Notes: a model not told the origin generated them from the letters alone. DNA of 29,812 nucleotides from Caccocola sp964450835 (GCA_964450835.1 CAYVEQ010000023.1:1-29812), one strand, 5' to 3'. Shown: positions 7,520-16,279, numbered from the stretch's first letter. Translations and numbers: made by a program.

Positions 7520-8548
7520 GTGAAGAAATCTTTCTTTTTTGCCGTTGTCATGTTTTTAACGCTTTTTGCCGCGGACGGGTGCATCGCCGCAGAAAAGGTA
7601 GCCCTCATGCTCGACGGGGCGGACCCGCAAGCGGCTCCGCTCGGCTTCAACGCTCTGTGCATCGACGGCCTCGACAGGGCGCGCAAACGCTACGGCAAAA
7701 AAATAGAGACCGGGATATACAACGCCCGCGACGACAAAAGCGCGCTCGAACCTCTGCTCCGCAAGGCGGCCTCGTCGTCGGACCTTGTTATAGTAACCTC
7801 CGCGTCCTATATCCCCGCGCTTGAAAAGATAAAAAAGGAATTTCCCGGCTGCGCGTACGTTCTCTTCGACGACAAAGGCGCGGAGGGCATAATAGGCGTC
7901 GTCTTCCGCGAAGAGGAGGGCGGCTTTATGGCGGGCGCGCTTGCCGCGATGATGACCGCGGCCGGAGAGTGCGAACGAATCAACGGCGCCCGTGTAATAG
8001 GCATAATCTTAGGCGAGGATGTGCCGCCGACAAGACGCCTGGAGCTCGGTTACAGGGCCGGAGCGCGTTACATATCGCCCGACGTCCGGGTGATTTGCGA
8101 ATACACCGGGAGTTTCACCGATTCCGCGAAAGCCGCGGAAGCCGCAGGAAAGATGACATCGCTCGGCGCGGACGTGATTTTCTGCGCGGCGGGGCAGGCC
8201 TCGTCGGAAGTCATAAACGGAGCGGAGGCGGGAGGTTTCTGGTGCATCGGCGCCGACAGCGAGCTTGAGAAGGAATATCCCCGCGCGGTGCTCGCGAGCG
8301 TCGTCAAAAGAAGCGCGCTTGTCGTGATGCGGACGATAGAACGGTACATGGAGGACGCTCCGCCGGCGGGCGGCAGCATATCTCTCGGCCTCGCGGAGGG
8401 CTGCGTCGATTTATCGACGTGGACGCGCGAAGCGAAGAACGGCATTCCTGCCGACGTGCGTGAAAAGATAGACGAAATAGCGGAAAAGCTGCGCGACGGA
8501 CTGATTGTAATAGACGCGAGAAGCTACGGCGGCGTCGGCGCGGACTGA
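7520..8548 (+). CDS. BMP/PnrA-like solute-binding protein
   Basis: A 342-residue exported binding protein of the basic membrane protein family, whose known members bind nucleosides for ABC uptake. The start is a GTG, because AGGGAGGCGGA lies just upstream and this frame opens with a signal peptide (KKSFFFAVVMFLTLF). A Cys at residue 21 follows ADG and might be lipidated, but the lipobox is poor. Two Rossmann-like lobes follow, with family-type stretches such as GIIGVVFREEEGGFMAGALA and VIGIILGED. No permease or ATPase gene adjoins it, so it either works with a distant transporter or senses a ligand. It is transcribed alone. Confidence 0.85.
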   Translation: MKKSFFFAVVMFLTLFAADGCIAAEKVALMLDGADPQAAPLGFNALCIDGLDRARKRYGKKIETGIYNARDDKSALEPLLRKAASSSDLVIVTSASYIPALEKIKKEFPGCAYVLFDDKGAEGIIGVVFREEEGGFMAGALAAMMTAAGECERINGARVIGIILGEDVPPTRRLELGYRAGARYISPDVRVICEYTGSFTDSAKAAEAAGKMTSLGADVIFCAAGQASSEVINGAEAGGFWCIGADSELEKEYPRAVLASVVKRSALVVMRTIERYMEDAPPAGGSISLGLAEGCVDLSTWTREAKNGIPADVREKIDEIAEKLRDGLIVIDARSYGGVGAD

Positions 8549-8628
8549 AGGCGCCGCCGGTAATTGCGGCGTGCCCGCCGTTATAGTAAACTCTTTGCAA
8601 AAATAAAGATAATCTGGAGCTGATACTG

Positions 8629-9723
8629 ATGCTGCATTGCGGAATTATCGGACTGCCGCTGAGCGGAAAGAGCACTGTTTTCAACGTCATCACAAGAGCG
8701 GGAGCCGAAGTGAAGCCCTACGCCGGAGGCAAGACCGACCCGAACAGAGCCGTCGTTCCCGTTCCGGACAAACGTTTTGACGCGCTGGTGAAAATTCACT
8801 CGCCGCGCAAAGAAACGCCCGCGCAGGTGGAGTTCGTGGACCTTGCCGGACTTTCGCGCGGCGCCGGCAAGGGAGAGGGGCTTGGCAACGCCTTTCTTTC
8901 TTTCGTCGCGGACGCGGACGCTCTGATACATGTCATACGCTGTTTCGTCAACCCGGCCGTCGAACACCCCGAGGGAAGCACCGACCCTGTGCGCGACTGG
9001 GATATAGTCGACAACGAACTTATCTTCCGCGACCTCGGAGTGATAGACAACCGCCTTTCCAAACTGCGCGCGAAGAAAAAGCTGACGCCGGACGAGGAGA
9101 GCGAAAAAGCGCTGCTTGAAAAATGCTACGACTGCCTGATGGAGGAAAAGCCGCTCTCCGCCCTGGAGCTGAAGCCCGAAGATAAGCGCCGGCTTCGCGG
9201 CTTCGCTTTCGTAACGTCGAAGCCGCAGATAATTCTTCTGAATTTAAGCGAAGATCAGAACGAAAAGAGCAGAATCCCGAAGTGGGATGAGCTTGAAAAG
9301 CGCGCGGACGAGCGCGGCGCGACTCTCTGCACGCTCTACGGAAGCCTTGAAATGGACATCCTGGAACTTTCGCCGGAAGACGCCGGGGAATTTACGGCGG
9401 GGCTTGACATCGCGGAGCCGGGACGCGAGCGCCTTATCAAGGAGGCATACCGTCTGCTGGGGCTGATCAGTTTCTTCACATGCGGCCCGGACGAGGTGCG
9501 CGCGTGGACGCTGCGCAAAGGCGAGAACGCCGTCGACGCGGCGGGCGCGATACATTCGGATCTGGCGCGCGGCTTCATCAGAGCGCAGGTCGTGGCTTTC
9601 TCCGATTACGCGGCCCACTCCTGCTCATTCGACGAGTGCCGCAAGGCCGGGCTGCTTCGCCTTGAGGGGAAAGATTACGTCGTAAAAGACGGGGACATGA
9701 TAGAAATACGCTTCAACGTATAA
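8629..9723 (+). CDS. ychF: YchF/OLA1-type ATPase
   Basis: A 364-residue cytosolic P-loop NTPase of the Obg-related YchF family, known to bind ribosomes and act in translation and stress control. Length matches the family. The Walker A motif is GLPLSGKST (Gly8, Lys14, Ser15). The switch region is FVDLAGLSRGAGKGEGLGN, with the family's DLAGL and no catalytic Gln. A helical insertion covers about 130-200. The region equivalent to the NKxD/NxxE specificity motif reads LLNLSEDQ, so nucleotide preference is not obvious. A C-terminal TGS domain spans about 280-363 (FFTCGPDEVRAWTL to KDGDMIEIRFNV). GGAG lies upstream. The P-loop (LPLSG in place of the usual LPNVG) is divergent. It stands alone and ends at a strong terminator. 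Confidence 0.95.
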   Translation: MLHCGIIGLPLSGKSTVFNVITRAGAEVKPYAGGKTDPNRAVVPVPDKRFDALVKIHSPRKETPAQVEFVDLAGLSRGAGKGEGLGNAFLSFVADADALIHVIRCFVNPAVEHPEGSTDPVRDWDIVDNELIFRDLGVIDNRLSKLRAKKKLTPDEESEKALLEKCYDCLMEEKPLSALELKPEDKRRLRGFAFVTSKPQIILLNLSEDQNEKSRIPKWDELEKRADERGATLCTLYGSLEMDILELSPEDAGEFTAGLDIAEPGRERLIKEAYRLLGLISFFTCGPDEVRAWTLRKGENAVDAAGAIHSDLARGFIRAQVVAFSDYAAHSCSFDECRKAGLLRLEGKDYVVKDGDMIEIRFNV

Positions 9724-9736
9724 AAACCGTCTGGAA

Positions 9737-9775
9737 CGCGCCGCCTTCACGCCGGAAGGGCGGCGCGGCTTTTTA
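9737..9775 (+). terminator. Rho-independent terminator after ychF
   Basis: A long GC-rich stem (CGCGCCGCCTTC with GAAGGGCGGCGCG, one bulged base) is followed by CTTTTTATT. Confidence 0.9.
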
Positions 9776-9800
9776 TTCCGGCGCGGAACGGAGGCGCTTG

Positions 9801-10637
9801 ATGAAAATATTCATAAGCTCGGACATGGAAGGCTCTACCGGCGTCGTGAGCGAGGCGCAGGTTACTGCGGGGCGGCCCGAGTACGCTTTCGGGCGCGCGC
9901 GTCAGCTCGGCGACCTGCGCGCGGCGGTGCGCGGCGCCATCGCGGGAGGCGCGTCCTCCGTCGTCGTCTGCGACGCGCACGCGTCTATGACCAACATCGA
10001 CATATCGGAGTTCGGCGGCGCTGTGCGGATAGCGAGCGGCTCGCCAAAGGCGCTCGGCATGACGGAGGGAGCGGAAGGCTGCGGCGCGGCTTTCTTCGTC
10101 GGCTATCACGCGATGGCGGGAACGGAAAAGGCGGTGCTGGATCACTCATTCGACCCGCGCACGATTTACAGCCTTTCGGTAAACGGGAGGAAAATGGGCG
10201 AAACCGGGATAAACGCGCTGATTTGCGGCGCGCTGGGGCTTCCGGTGGCCTTTGTGTCGGGCGACGACGCCCTCTGCGCCGAGGCGCGAAGCCTGCTCGG
10301 CGAAGGAACGAGGCTCTGCTCCGTCAAAGAGGGGCTCGGCCGCGGAGCCGCTCTCTGCCGCTCTCCCGAAGAGACGGAAAAGGAAATCTTCGCTCTCGCG
10401 AAAGAGGCGGCCGAAGCCGCGTCGGGCGGCTTGCTCACTCCCCTCCTCATGGAGGCGCCCTACATTCTCGAAATATCTTTCATGAACACGCTTCAAACCG
10501 ACGCCGCTGCCCTTATTCCGGGCGCGCGGCGGCTTTCGGGCCGCTCTCTGCGCTTTGAGTGCGACGAAGTCTTTGAACTGCGCCGCGCCGTCCGCACCGC
10601 TGCGGAAACGGCGAACGCCGCGCGGGACGCGTGGTAG
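9801..10637 (+). CDS. dppA: M55 family D-aminopeptidase
   Basis: A 278-residue zinc D-aminopeptidase of the DppA family, which frees D-amino acids such as D-Ala from D-peptides, usually as a self-compartmentalising decamer. Ligands expected from Bacillus subtilis DppA are present: SDMEG (Asp8, Glu10), CDAH (His60), GYH (His103) and GETG (Glu134). The ATG at 9801 is preferred over a TTG one codon earlier because GGAGG sits about seven bases upstream. The next gene starts on the base after its TAG, so the two are an operon. Unlike the Bacillus dpp locus, no dipeptide ABC transporter adjoins it. A role in recycling peptidoglycan peptides would fit the ROK sugar kinase beside it. Confidence 0.92.
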   Translation: MKIFISSDMEGSTGVVSEAQVTAGRPEYAFGRARQLGDLRAAVRGAIAGGASSVVVCDAHASMTNIDISEFGGAVRIASGSPKALGMTEGAEGCGAAFFVGYHAMAGTEKAVLDHSFDPRTIYSLSVNGRKMGETGINALICGALGLPVAFVSGDDALCAEARSLLGEGTRLCSVKEGLGRGAALCRSPEETEKEIFALAKEAAEAASGGLLTPLLMEAPYILEISFMNTLQTDAAALIPGARRLSGRSLRFECDEVFELRRAVRTAAETANAARDAW

Positions 10638-11552
10638 ATGAGATACATCGGCCTTGACGTCGGCGGCCACACGATAACGGCGGGCGAAGTGGCTTTTTCG
10701 GACGAATCCGCGCGCCTCCTGTCCTCCGTGACCGTCGGGGCGCCTTCTCCGCGTTCGGCCGGGGCTCTCGTCGAGCGGACGGCGGAGCTTGCCGCGCGTT
10801 TTGTCCGCGACGGCGAAGAGTGTTTCGTCGGCGTCGGCCTGCCCGGCTTCGTCGGGAAAGAGCGCGCGGCCGTGGCGCGGCTGACCAATTACGAAAAGTG
10901 CGACGGCCTGCCTCTCGGCGATATGCTCTCGCGGCGCCTTTCTCTCAACGGCGCGCGCGCGGCGGTCGGGATAGAAAACGACGCGAACTGCGCGGCGCTG
11001 GGCGAAGGCATGGCGGGCGCGGCCCGCGGCATGAAAGACTATGTAGTGCTGACCTTAGGCACCGGAATAGGCGCGGGAATCGTGGCGAACGGCGGACTGC
11101 TGCGCGGCGCGCACGGAATGGCGGCGGAGTGCGGCCACATGGCGCTTTGCGAAGAGGAGCTGTCATGCTGCGGCTGCGGCGGGGCCGGGCATCTGGAAGA
11201 GGCAAGCTCCGCGGACTGGCTCGAACGGCGCGCGAAGGCGGCGGGCCTCCCGCCGGATTTCAAAACCCTCTGGCTGGCGCGAAACGAGCCGGACGTCCGC
11301 GCCATCATCTCGCCCGCGATGGAAACTCTCGCGCGCGGCGTCGTTTCAATCGCCGTCACGCTCGACCCCGAGGCCGTCATACTAAGCGGGGGAATGAGCC
11401 GCGCCCCGGGCCTCGCGGAGGAAATCGCCTCGCGCGCGCGCAAGTACCTCCCTTCGCCCTTTATTCACTGTTTCACGCTGAAAAAATCGCGTCTGGGAGG
11501 AGATGCCGCAGTAATAGGAGCGGCATCGCTATTTCGCGCGGAAGTCCGTTAG
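10638..11552 (+). CDS. ROK family sugar kinase
   Basis: A 304-residue ROK protein, a likely kinase for glucose or an N-acetyl amino sugar. It has no N-terminal helix-turn-helix, so it is a kinase rather than a NagC/XylR-type repressor. The phosphate loop is GLDVGGHT, the catalytic Asp is in ENDANCA (Asp115), and the second ATP motif is LTLGTGIGAGIV. The ROK zinc site is normally a His in EcGH plus a CxCGxxGC cluster. Here the cluster reads CGCGGAGH (Cys178, Cys180, His185), so the last Cys is replaced by His, which can still bind zinc. The ATG follows the dppA stop with no gap, so translation is coupled. The substrate cannot be told from sequence. Confidence 0.9.
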   Translation: MRYIGLDVGGHTITAGEVAFSDESARLLSSVTVGAPSPRSAGALVERTAELAARFVRDGEECFVGVGLPGFVGKERAAVARLTNYEKCDGLPLGDMLSRRLSLNGARAAVGIENDANCAALGEGMAGAARGMKDYVVLTLGTGIGAGIVANGGLLRGAHGMAAECGHMALCEEELSCCGCGGAGHLEEASSADWLERRAKAAGLPPDFKTLWLARNEPDVRAIISPAMETLARGVVSIAVTLDPEAVILSGGMSRAPGLAEEIASRARKYLPSPFIHCFTLKKSRLGGDAAVIGAASLFRAEVR

Positions 11553-11660
11553 CCGCTCTTTTTGCGCTTTCGCCGCGGCAAAGAATTGCATTCTTAACAA
11601 AAAAATGCTTGGATCTATTCTCGGCAAAGCCTTTCAACTCACATCTAAGGAGCGTTCGCA

Positions 11661-12653
11661 ATGCTTATACTCACAAGAGAAGATATTCTGAAAGTTTTTT
11701 CCATGCGTGACGCCATCGAGGCGGATAAAAAAGCCTTCGTGCTGCACACGGAGGGCCGCGCCGCCGTGCCGCTCCGCATAAACATAGACAACGAGCCGCG
11801 AAGCGGACAGATTATGTTCATGCCGGCCTATGTCGGAGGCGCGCTGAATGCCGGCGGCGTCAAAATAGTATCCTGCTTTCAGGGCAACAGAGAGAAGGGG
11901 CTGCCCGTCATTCCCGCGACGATGGCGCTCATAGACGGCGACACGGGAGTCGTCTCCGCGATGCTCGACGGCACGACGCTTACCCAGCTGCGCACAGGGG
12001 CCGTCGCGGGCGCCGCGGCGGAGCTGCTCGCGAACGCGGACGCTAAAGCCGGCGCGCTCTTCGGAACGGGCGGGCAGGCGCCGGCGCAGCTTGAGGCGCT
12101 TATGACGGCGCGCGCCCTGGACGAGGTGCGAATCTTCGACGTGCTCGAAGGACGCGCCGAAGCTTTCGCGGCGCGGTATGAGGAGCTCGCCGCGAAATTC
12201 GGCACGAAGCTCGTACCGGCGCGCTCCTCCAAAGAGGCCGTCGAGGAAGCGGATGTCGTGACAACCGTAACGACGTCGCGCGAGCCGGTATTTGACGCCG
12301 CAGATATAAAAGAGGGCTGCCACATCACGGCCGTCGGCTCTTACACGCCGGAGATGCGCGAGCTGCCGGCGGATCTTTTCGCCCGCGCATCGCGCATATT
12401 CGTCGACAACAGAGAAGCCGTCTCCGCCGAGGCGGGCGATTTCATCATAGCGGAGCGCGAGGGAAAATTCTCGCCCGATATGATTTCCGGCGAGCTTGGC
12501 GAGCTTCTGCTCGGCCGCGCGAAGGGACGCGCCTCCGAAAAAGAGATTACAATCATGAAAACAGTCGGCTTTGCCACTCTCGACGTGGTGGCCGCCGCCG
12601 AGATCGTGCGGAAAGCCGGGGCGGCGGGCGTCGGCACGTATGCGGCGCTGTAA
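11661..12653 (+). CDS. Ornithine cyclodeaminase/mu-crystallin family protein
   Basis: A 330-residue NAD(P)-dependent enzyme of the ornithine cyclodeaminase, alanine dehydrogenase (archaeal type) and mu-crystallin superfamily. AAGGAG upstream supports the ATG. Family landmarks are SGQIMFMPAYV, a GGVKIVS substrate segment with the conserved Lys, the LTQLRTGAVAGAAA helix, a variant nucleotide loop GTGGQAPAQLEAL, and the DVVTTVTTSREPVF strand. The protein could form proline from ornithine, or act as a ketimine reductase or amino-acid dehydrogenase. The family does not allow a firm choice. It is transcribed alone, in an area rich in amino-acid genes. Confidence 0.88.
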   Translation: MLILTREDILKVFSMRDAIEADKKAFVLHTEGRAAVPLRINIDNEPRSGQIMFMPAYVGGALNAGGVKIVSCFQGNREKGLPVIPATMALIDGDTGVVSAMLDGTTLTQLRTGAVAGAAAELLANADAKAGALFGTGGQAPAQLEALMTARALDEVRIFDVLEGRAEAFAARYEELAAKFGTKLVPARSSKEAVEEADVVTTVTTSREPVFDAADIKEGCHITAVGSYTPEMRELPADLFARASRIFVDNREAVSAEAGDFIIAEREGKFSPDMISGELGELLLGRAKGRASEKEITIMKTVGFATLDVVAAAEIVRKAGAAGVGTYAAL

Positions 12654-12665
12654 CCGCGGCGCGGC

Positions 12666-12694
12666 TTTTCGCGTCCGGCCGTAAAATGTATAAT
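12666..12694 (+). promoter_or_regulatory. Promoter of the YheO-like/EamA operon
   Basis: A perfect TATAAT at 12689-12694 has a weak TTTTCG at 12666-12671, 17 bp upstream. The start codon is about 51 bp downstream. Confidence 0.55.
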
Positions 12695-12745
12695 AAAAAG
12701 ACGGGGCTCGGCTCCCGCACTGATTTTTAACACGGAGGCGCCGCC

Positions 12746-13551
12746 ATGCCGGAAAACTGCCACTCGCAGCTCGCGCCCTTCATTCCGCTCGCCGGGATGC
12801 TCAAAGAGGCGCACGGGCCGGACTGTGAGATAATGCCGCGCGACTTAACGGACGAATGCGCGGGTATAACCGCCTCGGCCGACGGACATCTTCCGGGGCG
12901 CACAAAAGACTCGACGGTCTTCGGTTTTGCCCGCTTTCTTACGGCAAGCCCGGAGACCAGGGAACACGGCTATATCGCCGACTGCCCGGCGGAGGCGGGC
13001 GGCGGGCGTTTCGTGCGTCCGGGCGTCCTGCCGGTTCGCGGCGAGGGACGCGCGCCTGCCGGTATGCTCTGCGTAAACCGCGATACGACGGAAGCGCGCT
13101 TTCTGCCTGACGAAGCAGCCTTCCTCACCACTGCGCGCCCGCTCCCGTTTGAGGGCGCGCTGACGGAACATTCCGGCGCGCGGGGGGACGGGGNNNNNNN
13201 NNNNNNNNNNNNNNNNNNNNNNNNNNNNNNNNNNNNNNNNNNNNNNNNNNNNNNNNNNNNNNNNNNNNNNNNNNNNNNNNNNNNNNNNNNNNNGAACATT
13301 CCGGCGCGCGGGGGGACGGGGCTTCTTTCACGGCTGAGGCGAGTCGGCACGCCGGCTCCCCTCCGGAGTATCCTACGGGCGCCCAAAGACGCCGGCGCAT
13401 AGCGTTTCCCGGCGGTCCCGGCTTTTTCCGCCTCAAAGGCTCAACCGGCCGCCTCGCGAAAGAGACGCGGAAAAGCCGCCGCACTCTCCGCGCCTGCCTG
13501 CGCGCGGCAAAGCGCGCCCCTGCGCGGAAAAAGGAGAGCGCCGGACAATGA
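12746..13551 (+). CDS. YheO/DauR-like PAS-HTH regulator, interrupted by a scaffold gap
   Basis: The reading frame from 12746 (GGAGGCG upstream) resembles the YheO-like PAS domain: LAGMLKEAHGPDCEIMPRDL, then ASADGHLPGRT, then GMLCVNRD. It runs into 100 N at 13194. The 28 bases left of the gap (13166-13193) are identical to the 28 bases right of it (13294-13321), so the contig ends overlap. If one copy and the N run are removed (128 bases), the frame continues without a stop to TGA at 13549-13551. That gives 225 residues, the usual family length. The rescued tail contains GFFRLKGSTGRLAKETRKS then RRTLRACL, which fits the C-terminal helix-turn-helix of this family (LKG, then VAK, then S..T...L). 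The stop overlaps the exporter start as ATGA. Related DauR controls D-arginine catabolism; the effector here is unknown. Confidence 0.8.
13194..13293. other. 100-N scaffold gap with overlapping edges
   Basis: Exactly 100 N, flanked on both sides by the same 28-bp sequence (13166-13193 and 13294-13321). This is the pattern of two contig ends that overlap but were not merged, so little or no sequence may be missing. Confidence 0.9.
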
Positions 13552-14426
13552 ACAGCCGTCTGCGCGACCTTTTTGAAATACACCTGGCGGTCGTGCTTTT
13601 CGGGCTGACCGGTATTTTCGGCAAATTCATCAGCCTTCCGGCGCCTCATATCGTGCTCGGGCGCGTATTCTTCGCCTCCGCGTCGATGGGGCTTTTCTTC
13701 TTCGTCAGGAAAAAAGACGTGCGCCTTTCGGGCAGGCGCGAGTACGCCGTCATCACGGCGCTCGGCGCTCTGCTCGCGCTGCACTGGACATCGTTTTATC
13801 TCTCCGTGAAGCTCTCGACTGTCGCGATAGCGGTGCTGACATTCGCCGCCTATCCGATATTCGTCACATTTTTCGAGCCGTTCCTCTTCCGCGAAAAACT
13901 CAAGGCCGCCGACGTGCTCGCCGCTTTCGTCATGTTCGGCGGCGTGCTGCTCATCGTGCCGGGCTTTGACGCCGGGGCCGCGATGACGGCCGGAATGATA
14001 TGGGGCATGGTGTCAAGCGTCGCCTACGCCGCGCTGTCGCTGATGAACAGAAAATTCGTCGCGCGCTACGACGGCGGCACGGTCGCCCTTTACGAGCAGG
14101 GAACGGCGACATTGTTTATGGCCCCTGTCCTGCTCTTCGACAGGCCGGCCGTTACGGCAACCGACTGGGCGCTGCTCGCGGTCTTGGGCGTCGTTCTGAC
14201 CGGCATAGCGCATTCGCTCTTTATCAGCGGCATGAAAAGCGTGCGCGCGCAGACGGCCGGCGTTATAGCGAGCCTTGAAAGCGTGTATGGAATCGCCGTC
14301 GCGGCTCTCATGCTCGGCGAGTTTCCTTCGGCGCGCGAAGTCGCCGGGGGAATCGTGATTTTAGGCACGGCTCTCCTTTCGACGCTGCGTTCATCAAAAG
14401 AGTGCGCGTCAAAGAACAGCGGATAA
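13548..14426 (+). CDS. EamA/DMT superfamily exporter
   Basis: A 292-residue membrane protein of the drug/metabolite transporter superfamily with ten predicted helices in two EamA repeats, about residues 8-137 and 150-283. AAGGAGAGCG lies upstream of the ATG. The first repeat ends with the family-typical stretch LHWTSFYLSVKLSTVAIAVL. Such proteins export amino acids or related metabolites. Its start overlaps the stop of the YheO-like regulator (ATGA), so the regulator probably controls it and their effector and substrate may be the same compound. Transcription probably ends near 14500. Confidence 0.92.
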   Translation: MNSRLRDLFEIHLAVVLFGLTGIFGKFISLPAPHIVLGRVFFASASMGLFFFVRKKDVRLSGRREYAVITALGALLALHWTSFYLSVKLSTVAIAVLTFAAYPIFVTFFEPFLFREKLKAADVLAAFVMFGGVLLIVPGFDAGAAMTAGMIWGMVSSVAYAALSLMNRKFVARYDGGTVALYEQGTATLFMAPVLLFDRPAVTATDWALLAVLGVVLTGIAHSLFISGMKSVRAQTAGVIASLESVYGIAVAALMLGEFPSAREVAGGIVILGTALLSTLRSSKECASKNSG

Positions 14427-14471
14427 ATAAATTAGGCGGCGGCGCGCCGGTTGCCGGAGCGCCGTTTCGGC

Positions 14472-14506
14472 AAAACAAAGACGCGCCGCTTTTGCCCGCG
14501 GCGCGC
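14472..14506 (-). terminator. Terminator between convergent EamA and aminotransferase genes
   Basis: On the minus strand, CGCGCCGC and GCGGCGCG form an 8-bp stem (14505-14482) with an eight-base loop, followed by TCTTTGTTTTG. It ends the aminotransferase transcript and may also stop transcription from the other side. Confidence 0.75.
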
Positions 14507-14533
14507 CTGTCGTTGTCGTTTATATAAAACTTC

Positions 14534-15724
14534 TCAGCGCTCTTTTATCAGCTCTTTCTCTCCCGCGCGCAGTCTTTCCACGAAACGGGCGAGCCTTGTC
14601 ATAGCCTCTTTCAGCTCTTCGACGGAATAACAGTATGATATCCTCACGTGGTTTCTGCCGGATTTGCCGAAGGCTAACCCAGGGACAACCGCGACCTTTT
14701 CCGCCTTCAGCAATTTTTCGCAGAACTCGTTTGAGTCCATGCCGAACTCCGAAATATCGGGAAAGGCGTAAAAAGCGCCGTAAGGCTCGAAGCACGGCAG
14801 GTTCATCCCGGAGAAAGCCTCAAGAAGGAAGCGGCGGCGCCTGTCGTAGGACTTCTTCATCATCTCGGTGTCGCGGTCGCCGTTCCTCAGAGCGGAGACG
14901 GCGGCGTACTGGCTCATTGTCGGCGCGGACATGATGCAGAACTGGTGAATCTTCAGCATGTACCGCATCAGCGGCTCCGGGGCGCAGACCCAGCCGAGCC
15001 GCCAGCCGGTCATCGCGAAAGTCTTTGAGAAGCCGTTTATCACTATCGTGCGCTCGCGCATGCCGGGCAGAGAGGCGATGCTGACGTGCCGCTCTCTGTA
15101 GCAGAGCTCGCTGTAAATCTCGTCGGAGATTACAAGCAGGTCGTGTTTCAATATAACCGGGACAAGCGCTTCAAGGTCGGCGCGCTCCATTATCGCGCCT
15201 GTCGGGTTGTTAGGGTAAGAGATGAGCAGGGCCTTTGTCTTCGGCGTTATCGCCGCCTCCAGCCGCTCCGGCCGCAGGCGGAAGCCCGTCCCGGCCGTGA
15301 GTTCCGCCGTTACGGGCACGCCGTCCGCAAGCAGCACGCACGGCTCGTACGACACATAGCCCGGCTCCGGAAATATAACCTCGTCGCCGGGGTTCAGCGT
15401 GGCGCGCAGAGCAATGTCTATCGCCTCGCTGCCTCCCGCCGTGAGTATGATTTCATGCCTTGGATCGTAGATGAGGCCGTACTTGCGCGACATAAAATTC
15501 GCAATCTCGCCGCGCAGCTCCGGCAGCCCCGAGTTTGAGGTGTAGAAGGTGCGGCCCTTCTGCAGCGAGTATATGCCCTCTTCGCGGATGTGCCACGGCG
15601 TGTCGAAGTCCGGCTCGCCGACGCCGAGCGAGATAACGTCCGGCATCTCGCACGCTATGTCGAAGAGGCGGCGTATGCCGGAGGGTTTGATTCGCTTTAT
15701 CTTGTCGCAGATAAAATCTCTCAT
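14534..15724 (-). CDS. Class I/II PLP-dependent aminotransferase
   Basis: A 396-residue fold-type I aminotransferase of the AspC/aromatic/MalY-like group. Visible features are the substrate segment SLGVGEPDFDTP, the cofactor-binding TAGGSEAI, SYPNNPTG, the Asp-x-x-Tyr of ISDEIY, and the PLP lysine in NGFSKTFAMTGWRLGW (Lys234). The carboxylate-binding Arg is in NHVRISYC. The start overlaps the end of the Lrp-type regulator by four bases (ATGA on the minus strand), so both come from one transcript. An Lrp partner suggests the enzyme handles the amino acid that the regulator senses, but the substrate cannot be named. Confidence 0.93.
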   Translation of the reverse strand: MRDFICDKIKRIKPSGIRRLFDIACEMPDVISLGVGEPDFDTPWHIREEGIYSLQKGRTFYTSNSGLPELRGEIANFMSRKYGLIYDPRHEIILTAGGSEAIDIALRATLNPGDEVIFPEPGYVSYEPCVLLADGVPVTAELTAGTGFRLRPERLEAAITPKTKALLISYPNNPTGAIMERADLEALVPVILKHDLLVISDEIYSELCYRERHVSIASLPGMRERTIVINGFSKTFAMTGWRLGWVCAPEPLMRYMLKIHQFCIMSAPTMSQYAAVSALRNGDRDTEMMKKSYDRRRRFLLEAFSGMNLPCFEPYGAFYAFPDISEFGMDSNEFCEKLLKAEKVAVVPGLAFGKSGRNHVRISYCYSVEELKEAMTRLARFVERLRAGEKELIKER

Positions 15725-16215
15725 GGCATCATCATGACGCGCTGGTCTTTTTTCTGTTCCGCGAAAGTGGTGCCGTGATCTTTGTAGCGGACGAGGACGA
15801 TATGGGTGGCGGTGCTCTGCACCTCCTCCATGACGGCGAGGCGCGTGGCAACGAAATTCGCTATTTCCTTCATCGTCGCCTTTTTGAGGATTACCGTAAA
15901 ATCGTAAGCGCCCGACATGAGATAGAGCGACTCAACCTCCGGGTACTGGTAGATTTTCTCCGCGATGCTGTCATAGCCGCGTCCGCGCTGCGGCATGACT
16001 TTCAGCTCGATGAGCGCGGAGATTTTTTCGTCGTCGGTCTTGTCCCAGTTGACGAGCGCGTGGTAGCCGCAGATGATGCGTTCCTTTTCCATCAGCTTTA
16101 TCTCTTTCTCCGTCTCCTCGAGGCCCAGGCCGAGCATCACGGCGATGTCCTTCGGCGTATATCGCGCGTTTTCCTCAAGCAGGCGAAGTATCTCTTCTCT
16201 TTTGTTGTTTTCCAT
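15721..16215 (-). CDS. Lrp/AsnC family transcriptional regulator
   Basis: A 164-residue regulator. Residues 5-55 form the N-terminal winged helix-turn-helix (ILRLLEENARYTPKDIAVML), and residues 68-145 form the RAM ligand-binding domain (VESLYLMSGAYDFTVIL). GGAGGG lies six bases upstream of the start. Lrp-type proteins assemble into octamers and respond to amino acids. It is the first gene of a two-gene operon with the aminotransferase, so autoregulation with control of the enzyme is likely. The Met-rich tail overlaps the next start and is probably not functional. Confidence 0.93.
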   Translation of the reverse strand: MENNKREEILRLLEENARYTPKDIAVMLGLGLEETEKEIKLMEKERIICGYHALVNWDKTDDEKISALIELKVMPQRGRGYDSIAEKIYQYPEVESLYLMSGAYDFTVILKKATMKEIANFVATRLAVMEEVQSTATHIVLVRYKDHGTTFAEQKKDQRVMMMP

Positions 16216-16250
16216 CCGTTACCCTCCAAATCTAAGCGGTACGGGGCTTT

Positions 16251-16279
16251 ATTTTGAGACCAAAGCCGGCGCGCGTCAA
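16251..16279 (-). promoter_or_regulatory. Promoter of the lrp-aminotransferase operon
   Basis: On the minus strand TTGACG (16279-16274), a 17-bp spacer and CAAAAT (16256-16251) lie about 35 bp before the start codon. Confidence 0.6.

Noticed and set aside
12746..13402. Reading the regulator as a truncated pseudogene or as a fusion ending at 13402
   Set aside because: That end arises only if the N run is taken as exactly 100 bases. The duplicated 28-bp edges and the downstream ATGA overlap favour the merged frame.
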